Shown one piece after another: positions 25,334-32,561 of a stretch of DNA of 64,000 bases. The position numbers and the translations under genes were made by a program. A model generated the notes under the pieces. That model saw only the letters and a list, made by a program, of their open reading frames with translations. It ran no database searches and was not told the DNA's origin. Origin of the DNA: Pedococcus cremeus (GTDB lineage Bacteria; Actinomycetota; Actinomycetes; Actinomycetales; Dermatophilaceae); assembly GCF_900111375.1 (NCBI RefSeq), contig NZ_FOHB01000002.1, positions 150,992 to 214,991 of the forward strand, in the 5' to 3' direction. Numbering within the stretch: position 1 is the stretch's first letter; each line of letters starts with the position of its first letter.

Positions 25334-25765
25334 ATGACAACAACGCACTCGGCCCCCGAGCGGGCCACCCTCGACAGCACCGTCACGACGACCCCCGCAG
25401 GGCGGTCCGGTCGTCCCCCTGCCACCGCCATCGCCGCGGGAGCGCTCACGCTCCTCGTCGCCGGCTTCGGCGCCTACGGCGCCGTGTACTTCACCGGCCT
25501 CGACGGGTTCACCGACCTCGGGCTCACGTTCCTCGTGGCCTACGAGTTCCTCTCGGTCCTCGGCATCGTCTCGGCGATCGGGACCCTGCGGGGCCGGCCC
25601 CTGGCGCACGCCGGTCTCGTGCTCTACGCGACCTGGATGCAGGTGTTCACCGCCTTCAAGGTGGGCTACATCCACGAGACGCAGGCGATCCCGTTCGCGG
25701 TCGTGGGCCTCGCCGTCCTCGTCCTGTCACTCGCACCGGCGACCCGACGGTTCGTGGGGCGCTGA
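25334..25765 (+). CDS. small four-helix membrane protein
   Basis: This 143-residue protein has a polar N-terminus of about 35 residues, then four hydrophobic segments: AIAAGALTLLVAGFGAYGAV, LTFLVAYEFLSVLGIVSAIG, LAHAGLVLYATWMQVFTAF and IPFAVVGLAVLVLSLA. No family is recognised with certainty. It is divergent from the sensor kinase and shares its promoter region. The ATG at 25334 is chosen because the longer frame runs backwards through the kinase as an arginine-rich shadow. Confidence 0.75.
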   Translation: MTTTHSAPERATLDSTVTTTPAGRSGRPPATAIAAGALTLLVAGFGAYGAVYFTGLDGFTDLGLTFLVAYEFLSVLGIVSAIGTLRGRPLAHAGLVLYATWMQVFTAFKVGYIHETQAIPFAVVGLAVLVLSLAPATRRFVGR

Positions 25766-25828
25766 CCCGCTGCCCCCGGGCGGTCTCGGGCCCTTTCCGG
25801 TCCGAGCCGCCTGGGGCGTCCGTGCGCC

Positions 25829-26251
25829 TCAGCCGGCCTTCGGCCGCAGTGTCATCGAGATCGAGTTGATGCAGTAGCGCTGGTCGGTGGGGGTGTCGTA
25901 GCCCTCGCCCTCGAACAGGTGCCCGAGGTGGCTGCCACAGGTGGCACAGCGGACCTCGACCCGGCGCATGCCGAGGCTGTTGTCCTCGATGTACTCGACG
26001 CTGTCCCCGGCGAGCGGGGCGTAGAACGACGGCCAGCCGCAGTGGCTGTCGAACTTGGTGTCGGAGGTGAACAGCTCCGCGCCGCAGGCCCGGCAGGCGT
26101 AGACGCCCTCGGTCTTGGTGTCGGTGTACTCGCCGACGAAGGGCCGTTCGGTGCCCGCCTGGCGCAGCACCTGGTACTCCGCCGGGTTGAGCTCGGCCCG
26201 CCACTCCTCGTCGGACTTCGAGACGGCGTAGCTGCGGTTGGTCTTCTCCAT
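25829..26251 (-). CDS. msrB: peptide-methionine (R)-S-oxide reductase
   Basis: This 140-residue enzyme reduces methionine-R-sulfoxide in proteins using thioredoxin. The structural zinc is held by two CxxC pairs, Cys53/Cys56 (CRAC) and Cys102/Cys105 (CATC). The catalytic cysteine is Cys127 in RYCINSISM. Other signatures are SHCGWPSFYAPL and LGHLFEGEGY. It has no leader, so it is cytoplasmic. In M. tuberculosis msrB (Rv2674) also lies between hemQ and ribD, as here. Confidence 0.95.
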   Translation of the reverse strand: MEKTNRSYAVSKSDEEWRAELNPAEYQVLRQAGTERPFVGEYTDTKTEGVYACRACGAELFTSDTKFDSHCGWPSFYAPLAGDSVEYIEDNSLGMRRVEVRCATCGSHLGHLFEGEGYDTPTDQRYCINSISMTLRPKAG

Positions 26252-26321
26252 GCCTCTGCCAACCGTGCCGGGCCCGAGAACGTTCCCTGCCCTCGTGGTC
26301 CCAGCCGGTTAGGCTCCCGGC

Positions 26322-28460
26322 ATGAGCGCCAAGCCGCTGGTCCTGGAGGTGCCCGGCCCCGACGGGGTGCGCGAGGTGCGCGTCTCCAGCCCCGACCGGG
26401 TCATGTGGCCCGACGCGGGCATCACCAAGGGTGACCTCGCGGCATACACGGTGGCGGTGGCGGAGCCCCTGATGGGCGCACTGGGCGACCGGCCGGTGAC
26501 CCTGCAGCGGTTCCCCGAGGGCATCGAGGGGGAGGAGTTCTACTCCAAGAACCCGCCCCGCGGCGTGCCCGACTGGGCGCGCACCGTGATGTGCACCTAC
26601 CCCTCCGGGCGCCGCCACCCACAGCTGGTGGTCGACGAGGTGGCGACCGCGGTGTGGGCCGTGCAGATGAACACGGTGACCTTCCACCCGTGGCCGGTGC
26701 GCACCGAGGCGGTCGACAACCCGGACGAGCTGCGCATCGACCTCGACCCACAACCGGGCCGCACCTTCACCGACGCTGTCGAGGCCGCCTTCGCGCTGCG
26801 CGAGGTGCTCGCCGAGGTGGGCCTGACCGGGTGGGCCAAGACCTCCGGCAACCGTGGCGTGCACGTGTACTGCCGGGTGGGCCCCACCCACGAGTTCCTC
26901 GACGTCCGCCACGGCGTCATCGGCATCGCCCGCGAGCTCGAGCGGCGCCTGCCCGACCTCGTCACCACCGCCTGGTGGAAGGAGGAGCGGGGCGAGCGCG
27001 TCTTCGTCGACTTCAACCAGGCCTGCCGCGACCGCACCATCGCGTCGGCCTACAGCCCCCGCCCTCTCCCCGGAGCGCCGGTGAGTATGCCGGTGAGCTG
27101 GGAGGCGCTGAAGGGCGTCAGTCCCAGCGACTTCACCGTGCGCACCGTGCCCGAGGTCGTCGCGAGTGAGGGCGACCCGTGGGCCGGCATCGACGACGCC
27201 GTCGGTGACGTCGCGAACGCCATCGCCCTGTGGGACAAGGACGTGCACGAGCGGGGCCTGGGGGAGATGTCCTTTCCGCCCGACTACCCCAAGATGCCGG
27301 GGGAGCCGCCTCGGGTGCAGCCGAGCAAGCGTCGCAAGGACCGCGAGGACGGCGACTACCTCGGGCCGAAGGCCGACCGCGACGCGGAGTGGAAGATGCC
27401 CGTGGTGCCGCCGGTCTCGCCCATGCTCGCCAAGGCCGTCAAGGCGATGCCGGAGGGCGAGCTGCTCTACGAGCCGAAGTGGGACGGCTTCCGCTCCATC
27501 GTGTTCCGGTCCGGCGACCGGGTGGAGATCGGCAGCCGCAACGAGAAGCCGATGACCCGCTACTTCCCCGAGGTCGTGGAGGCGGTGAAGCAGAGCCTGC
27601 CGGAGCGGTGCGTCGTCGACGGCGAGATCGTCGTCATCGGTGCCAGTGGTGACCGGCTCGACTTCGACGTGCTCCAGCAGCGGATCCACCCCGCCGCCAG
27701 CCGGGTGAAGAAGCTGTCGCAGGAGACACCGGCGCACTTCGTGGCCTTCGACCTGCTCGCCCTCGGCGACGAGGACCTGCGTGACCGGCCGTTCGCCGAG
27801 CGCCGCGCCCGGCTCGAGGAGGCGCTCGCCGACGCGACCCCGCCGGTGCACCTGACCCGCGCCACGCGTGACCGGTCGGTCGCCCTCGACTGGTTCGAGC
27901 AGTTCGAGGGGGCCGGGCTCGACGGGGTCGTCGCCAAGCCGCTCGACGGCACCTACCAGCCCGACAAACGCGTGATGTTCAAGGTCAAGCACGAGCGCAC
28001 CGCCGACTGTGTCGTGGCGGGTTACCGCACCCACAAGAGCGGCCCGGACGCCATCGGCTCGCTGCTGCTCGGGCTCTACCGCGGCGACGACCTCGTCAGC
28101 GTCGGGGTGATCGGGGCCTTCCCGATGGCCCGCCGGCGCGAGCTCTTCGAGGAGCTCCAGCCCCTCGTGACCACCTTCGACAACCACCCGTGGGCCTGGG
28201 CACGGCAGGAGGAGGGCACCCGCACGCCCCGCAACGCCGAGCAGAGCCGCTGGGCCGCCGGCAAGGACCTGTCGTTCACGCCGCTGCGCCCCGAGCGCGT
28301 GGTCGAGGTGCGCTACGACCACATGGAGGGCGAGCGGTTCCGGCACACGGCGCAGTTCGTCCGCTGGCGCCCCGACCGCGAGCCTGGTTCCTGCACCTAC
28401 GAGCAGCTCGACGAACCGGTCAGCTTCGACCTCGGCGACGTCCTGGCCGGGAAGGACTGA
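26322..28460 (+). CDS. ligD: non-homologous end-joining DNA ligase LigD (polymerase + ligase domains)
   Basis: This 712-residue protein combines a LigD primase-polymerase domain (residues about 15-300) with an ATP-dependent ligase domain (about 365-712). The polymerase metal site is visible as IDLDPQPG (Asp140, Asp142), with TSGNRGVHVYCRV downstream. The ligase motif I is EPKWDGFRS with the AMP-accepting Lys386; VVDGEIVVIG and GLDGVVAKPLDG are later ligase motifs. No 3'-phosphoesterase domain is present, unlike mycobacterial LigD. It should work with Ku in double-strand break repair; no ku gene is in this window. Confidence 0.9.
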   Translation: MSAKPLVLEVPGPDGVREVRVSSPDRVMWPDAGITKGDLAAYTVAVAEPLMGALGDRPVTLQRFPEGIEGEEFYSKNPPRGVPDWARTVMCTYPSGRRHPQLVVDEVATAVWAVQMNTVTFHPWPVRTEAVDNPDELRIDLDPQPGRTFTDAVEAAFALREVLAEVGLTGWAKTSGNRGVHVYCRVGPTHEFLDVRHGVIGIARELERRLPDLVTTAWWKEERGERVFVDFNQACRDRTIASAYSPRPLPGAPVSMPVSWEALKGVSPSDFTVRTVPEVVASEGDPWAGIDDAVGDVANAIALWDKDVHERGLGEMSFPPDYPKMPGEPPRVQPSKRRKDREDGDYLGPKADRDAEWKMPVVPPVSPMLAKAVKAMPEGELLYEPKWDGFRSIVFRSGDRVEIGSRNEKPMTRYFPEVVEAVKQSLPERCVVDGEIVVIGASGDRLDFDVLQQRIHPAASRVKKLSQETPAHFVAFDLLALGDEDLRDRPFAERRARLEEALADATPPVHLTRATRDRSVALDWFEQFEGAGLDGVVAKPLDGTYQPDKRVMFKVKHERTADCVVAGYRTHKSGPDAIGSLLLGLYRGDDLVSVGVIGAFPMARRRELFEELQPLVTTFDNHPWAWARQEEGTRTPRNAEQSRWAAGKDLSFTPLRPERVVEVRYDHMEGERFRHTAQFVRWRPDREPGSCTYEQLDEPVSFDLGDVLAGKD

Positions 28461-28465
28461 CCCGG

Positions 28466-29635
28466 GTGGCACCGAGTCGCGAGGCGGTGAGGCGGGCTGC
28501 CGTCGGGGCGGCCACCACCGCCGGCTGGGTCACGGCGCTGGGCGCGGTGTCGTCCGTGAGCGCGGCCGCCTACTTCGCCCGTCGGGTGCTGACGCCTGAC
28601 CGCGAACGGCCCGACGACACCGAGGTCCTCGCCGTCGACGACCACACGGTCACCCTAGGGATCACCGCGGACACCGTCGTCCCGGGGCGCTACGGCCTGT
28701 GGCTCGACGGGACCGACGGTCACTGCCGGCTCGGTGACGTGGTGGAGCTCGACGAGGAGCGCGGCCGGGTGACGCGCGAGCTGCTCGGCGTCGACTTCGG
28801 CCACCTGACACCGGGTCTCGCGCGGTGGAACCAGTACTACTACGGCTCCCCGCCCGACCGGTCGCTCGGCCTGCCGACGCAGCACGTCGAGGTGCTCACC
28901 GAGCTCGGCCCGATGCCGGCCTGGCTGGTCGAGGCGGAGCAGCCCACCGACCGCTGGGCGATTCTCGTGCACGGCAGGGGAGCGCGCCGCGAGGAGTGCC
29001 TTCGGGGCATCACCCCGTTGCGGGACAGCGGCATCAACGTCCTCGTCCCCTCGTACCGCAACGACCCGGGGGCGCCGAGCGGCCCGGACGGCCGCTACAA
29101 CCTCGGCCTGTCGGAGTGGCGCGACATCGAGGACGCCGCCCTGTACGCCGTGCAGCAGGGTGCCCGGGAGCTGGTGCTGGTGGGCTGGTCGATGGGGGGC
29201 GCCATCGTGCTGCAGACCCTCGACCGCTCGTGGCTGACCGGGCACGTCAGCCATGTCATCCTCGACGCGCCCGTCATCGACTGGAACGACGTGCTGGCCC
29301 ACCACGCCCGCGAGCATGGCGTACCGGCACCGGTCGGCACCCTCAGCCGCACCCTGATGGGCAGGCGGTGGGCCCGCCGCCTCGTCGGGGTCCACGACCC
29401 GGTCGACGTGGCCAAGACCAACTGGGTCGCCCGGGCCGACGAGCTGCGCCACCGCATGCTGCTCATCCACTCGGTCGACGACGAGTTCGTGCCCGTCGGG
29501 CCGTCCGAGCAGCTGGCGGAGGCGCGGCCCGACCTCGTCCGGTTCGAGCCGTGGGTGACCGCCCGCCACACCAAGGAGTGGAACACCGAGCCCGAGCGCT
29601 GGGAGACCGCCGTGCGGGAGTTCGTCTCGCTGTAG
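28466..29635 (+). CDS. alpha/beta hydrolase, membrane-anchored at N-terminus
   Basis: This 389-residue protein starts at a GTG 5 bp after the ligD stop. An N-terminal hydrophobic helix (AAVGAATTAGWVTALGAVSSV) could anchor it. After an all-beta region of about 100 residues comes an alpha/beta hydrolase fold: oxyanion strand AILVHGRGARREE, the nucleophile elbow GWSMGGA, an aspartate in HSVDDEFVP and a histidine in ARHTKEWN. The substrate is unknown; the arrangement resembles bacterial serine aminopeptidase/lipase-like hydrolases (YqjF/YtpA-like). Confidence 0.8.
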   Translation: MAPSREAVRRAAVGAATTAGWVTALGAVSSVSAAAYFARRVLTPDRERPDDTEVLAVDDHTVTLGITADTVVPGRYGLWLDGTDGHCRLGDVVELDEERGRVTRELLGVDFGHLTPGLARWNQYYYGSPPDRSLGLPTQHVEVLTELGPMPAWLVEAEQPTDRWAILVHGRGARREECLRGITPLRDSGINVLVPSYRNDPGAPSGPDGRYNLGLSEWRDIEDAALYAVQQGARELVLVGWSMGGAIVLQTLDRSWLTGHVSHVILDAPVIDWNDVLAHHAREHGVPAPVGTLSRTLMGRRWARRLVGVHDPVDVAKTNWVARADELRHRMLLIHSVDDEFVPVGPSEQLAEARPDLVRFEPWVTARHTKEWNTEPERWETAVREFVSL

Positions 29636-29656
29636 GGCCCTCGTCGACCCGCTCGC

Positions 29657-30391
29657 TCAGCCGGCCTCCGGGCGCCGGACCTGCCAGCGGCCCATCACCG
29701 TGCCGTCCTGCTCGACGAGCGCCAGCGGGGAGAGCGCCACGTCGAGGTCGGGGGCGTGCGCGATGCGCGGGTGCTCACCGCCGACCACGGCCGGCGCCCA
29801 GGTCAGGTCGAGCTCGTCGACCGCCCCCGCGGCCAGCATCGCGCCGAGCAGGCTGGGGCCCCCCTCGGTGAGCACGCGCGGCATACCCCTCTCCTCGAGC
29901 CGGTGGCGGAGGTCGAGCAGGTCCACCGCGTCGTCACCGCAGAGCAGCACGTTGTCGGCGCCGAGCGCGGCGCGCGCGTCGGCCAGGGCGTCACCGGGTG
30001 CGCCGCCGTGGGTGACCAGCAGGACGTCGCCACGGCCCTCCGCGGGGGAGAGGAGGACCTCGGGCACCTTCGCGCTGTTGCTCACCACCGCGAGCGGGAG
30101 CGGACCACCGTCGTCGGCGCCGAGGCGGGTGTAGCCCTCGGTGCGCACGGTGCCGGCACCGACCACGACGACGTCGCTCAGCCGGCGCAGCAGGCGGAAG
30201 ACCACACCGTCGGCCTCGGTGTTGATCGAACCCGACCGGCCGTTGGCACCGGTGGCCGCACCGTCGAGGGTGGAGACGAAGTTGGCCCGCAGCCACGGGC
30301 CCTCCGGTGGGGCGTAGAGGTCGGCCAGGGCCGTGTCGTCGAGGGACTCGCAGGGGGCGTGCCGGCCGGTGGCGTCGAGGAGCAACCGCAT
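29657..30391 (-). CDS. RibD C-terminal-type reductase (pyrimidine/dihydrofolate reductase family)
   Basis: This 244-residue protein has the RibD_C NADPH-dependent reductase fold: RANFVSTLDGAATGANGRSG near residue 35, LRRLSDVVVVGAGTVRTEGY, and VLTEGGPSLLGAMLAAGAVDEL. It lacks the N-terminal deaminase domain of bifunctional RibD. It may reduce the riboflavin precursor, or act on dihydrofolate as has been shown for M. tuberculosis Rv2671, which has the same size and the same neighbour (the Rv2670c ATPase, here divergent at 30424). Confidence 0.85.
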   Translation of the reverse strand: MRLLLDATGRHAPCESLDDTALADLYAPPEGPWLRANFVSTLDGAATGANGRSGSINTEADGVVFRLLRRLSDVVVVGAGTVRTEGYTRLGADDGGPLPLAVVSNSAKVPEVLLSPAEGRGDVLLVTHGGAPGDALADARAALGADNVLLCGDDAVDLLDLRHRLEERGMPRVLTEGGPSLLGAMLAAGAVDELDLTWAPAVVGGEHPRIAHAPDLDVALSPLALVEQDGTVMGRWQVRRPEAG

Positions 30392-30423
30392 GGCCGCAGT
30401 GTCGCACTCACTACGCTGCCCGT

Positions 30424-31470
30424 GTGCCCACCTCGATCACCACCCGCCGCCCGCACCTCGACCGTGAGCGGCTGCTGCGTGAGCTCGTGCCCCCACCGCG
30501 GTTCGACGCCGAACGCTTCTCCACCTACCGGCCCGACCCGGCGCAGCCGAGCCAGGCCGCCGCCGTGCAGCGACTGGAGGAGTATGCCGCGGAGCTGGCG
30601 TCCGCGGCCGGCAACGGCTCCGGCGGTGGTGGGCTCGGCCGCCTCTTCCGTCGTGGGAGTGGGGGGCGTGCAGCCCCCAAGGGCGTCTACCTCGACGGCG
30701 GCTTCGGCGTCGGCAAGACCCACCTGCTCGCCAGCCTGTGGCACGCCGCTCCCGAGCCCAAGGCGTTCGGCACCTTCGTCGAGCTCACGAACCTCGTTGG
30801 GGCGCTGGGCTTCTCGGAGACCGTTGAGGCGCTGCAGGGCTACCGGCTGGTGTGCATCGACGAGTTCGAGCTCGACGACCCCGGCGACACCGTGCTCATG
30901 GCCACGCTGCTCACCCGGCTCGCCGAGGCGGGCGTCGGGCTGGCCGCCACCTCCAACACCCTCCCCGGTGCGCTCGGCGAGGGCCGGTTCGCGGCGGAGG
31001 ACTTCCTCCGGGAGATCCAGAAGCTGGCCGACCGGTTCGAGGTCCTCACGATCGACGGCGAGGACTACCGGCACCGCGGCCTGGCGCCCAGCCCGCCACC
31101 GCTGTCGGACGAGGAGGTCTCCGCCCGCGTCACGGACGACGGCCTGTGCGACAACTTCGACGACGTCATCCGGCACCTGGCGACGGTGCACCCCAGCCGC
31201 TACCACGCGCTGCTCGACGGAGTGGGCTCCGTCGGGTGGCAGGGCGTGCACCCGGTCTCCGACCAGATGGTCGCGCTGCGGCTGGTCGTGCTGGCGGACC
31301 GGCTGTACGACAACGACATCCCCGTCTACGCCAGCGGCCACCCGCTCGGCGAGGTGTTCACGCCCGAGCTGATGCAGGGCGGCTACCGCAAGAAGTACTT
31401 CCGCGCGGTGTCCCGGCTGACCGCGCTGGCCCGTGAGGGAGCCGGAGAGGTCGCGCACGGCATGGGGTGA
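30424..31470 (+). CDS. zapE: ZapE/AFG1-family ATPase
   Basis: This 348-residue P-loop ATPase has Walker A GGFGVGKT (92-99), Walker B LVCIDEFEL (Asp146, Glu147) and the family segments LATSN-type sensor (AATSNTLPGALGEGRF) and a C-terminal GGYRKKYFRAVSRL-like end. In E. coli ZapE acts at the Z-ring; in actinobacteria its role is not established. I chose GTG at 30424. It is divergent from the RibD-type gene with only 32 bp between starts, and 15 bp upstream of the PPK2 gene. Confidence 0.88.
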   Translation: MPTSITTRRPHLDRERLLRELVPPPRFDAERFSTYRPDPAQPSQAAAVQRLEEYAAELASAAGNGSGGGGLGRLFRRGSGGRAAPKGVYLDGGFGVGKTHLLASLWHAAPEPKAFGTFVELTNLVGALGFSETVEALQGYRLVCIDEFELDDPGDTVLMATLLTRLAEAGVGLAATSNTLPGALGEGRFAAEDFLREIQKLADRFEVLTIDGEDYRHRGLAPSPPPLSDEEVSARVTDDGLCDNFDDVIRHLATVHPSRYHALLDGVGSVGWQGVHPVSDQMVALRLVVLADRLYDNDIPVYASGHPLGEVFTPELMQGGYRKKYFRAVSRLTALAREGAGEVAHGMG

Positions 31471-31485
31471 TGCCACCATCCCCTC

Positions 31486-32487
31486 ATGGCGAAGTCGACG
31501 AAGACCTCGAAGAAGAGCGGCACCAAGAACTCTGACAAGAGCCGCGGCAAGGGCGGCACCAAGCCCGGCGGCAAGAGCAGCAACAGGTCCGGCAGCAACA
31601 GCAGCAGCACGAAGGTGTTGCCCACGCCCAAGGCCGCTGCGAAGCCGCTGGTGCCCGACTCGTTCACGGAGGCGCTGCGGGTCGGCGACGGCTTCAACCT
31701 GTTCGACACCGACCCGCGCTCGACGCCCGGCTGGGACGGTGACAAGCAGTCCGCCAAGGACGCCATGCCCGCTCTCGGGGAGGAGATGAGCGAGCTGCAG
31801 GAGCGCCTCTACGCCGAGTCCAAGATGGGTGGGAAGCGCTCGCTCCTGCTCGTCGTGCAGGGGATGGACACGTCCGGCAAGGGCGGCATCATGCGGCACG
31901 TGGTCGGGCAGTTGGACCCCCAGGGCGTGAGCTACACCGCGTTCAAGGCGCCGACCGCCGAGGAGAAGAAGCACCCCTTCCTGTGGCGCATCCGCAACGC
32001 CTTGCCGCAGCCCGGCCAGATCGGGGTCTTCGACCGCTCGCAGTACGAGGACGTGCTCGTGGTGCGCGTGCACGAGCTGGTGCCGCGCGCCACGTGGTCG
32101 CGCCGGTACACCCAGATCAACGCCTTCGAGAGGTCGGTCGTCGACTCGGGCACGACCATCGTCAAGGTGATGCTCCACATCTCCGCCGACGAGCAGAAGG
32201 CCCGGCTCACGGAGCGGCTCGACCGTCCCGACAAGAACTGGAAGTTCAACCCCGGCGACGTCGACGAGCGGATGCTGTGGCCGGCGTACCAGGAGGCCTA
32301 CCAGGCCGCCCTGGAGAAGTGCTCGACCCCTGAGGCGCCCTGGTTCGTGGTGCCGGCCGACCGCAAGTGGTACGCCCGGCTCGCCGTGCAGAACCTCGTG
32401 CTCGAGCACCTGCGCGCCATGGACCCGCAGTGGCCGGCGGCAGACTACGACGTGCAGACCGAGAAGGCGCGCCTGAGCGCCACCTGA
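31486..32487 (+). CDS. ppk2: polyphosphate kinase 2 family protein
   Basis: This 333-residue protein transfers phosphate between polyphosphate and nucleotides. The first 50 residues are a lysine/serine/glycine-rich basic tail, probably disordered. The catalytic core has Walker A GMDTSGKGG (126-134), the Walker B-like FDRSQYEDV (Asp183) and the lid arginines around WSRRYTQINAFERS. WKFNPGDVDER and WFVVPADRKWYARL are family signatures. The basic tail could bind polyphosphate or nucleic acid. It probably shares a transcript with zapE. Confidence 0.92.
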   Translation: MAKSTKTSKKSGTKNSDKSRGKGGTKPGGKSSNRSGSNSSSTKVLPTPKAAAKPLVPDSFTEALRVGDGFNLFDTDPRSTPGWDGDKQSAKDAMPALGEEMSELQERLYAESKMGGKRSLLLVVQGMDTSGKGGIMRHVVGQLDPQGVSYTAFKAPTAEEKKHPFLWRIRNALPQPGQIGVFDRSQYEDVLVVRVHELVPRATWSRRYTQINAFERSVVDSGTTIVKVMLHISADEQKARLTERLDRPDKNWKFNPGDVDERMLWPAYQEAYQAALEKCSTPEAPWFVVPADRKWYARLAVQNLVLEHLRAMDPQWPAADYDVQTEKARLSAT

Positions 32488-32561
32488 CCCCGCTGGCCGG
32501 CCGTTTCGGCTCCGGTTGCCGACTCCGTCGCCAGTGACAGGATCGGTGCGGAGGTGGACCG

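Noticed and set aside
25656-28472. 938-codon minus-strand frame antisense to ligD
   Set aside because: A GC-frame shadow of ligD and msrB, with low-complexity composition and no domain.
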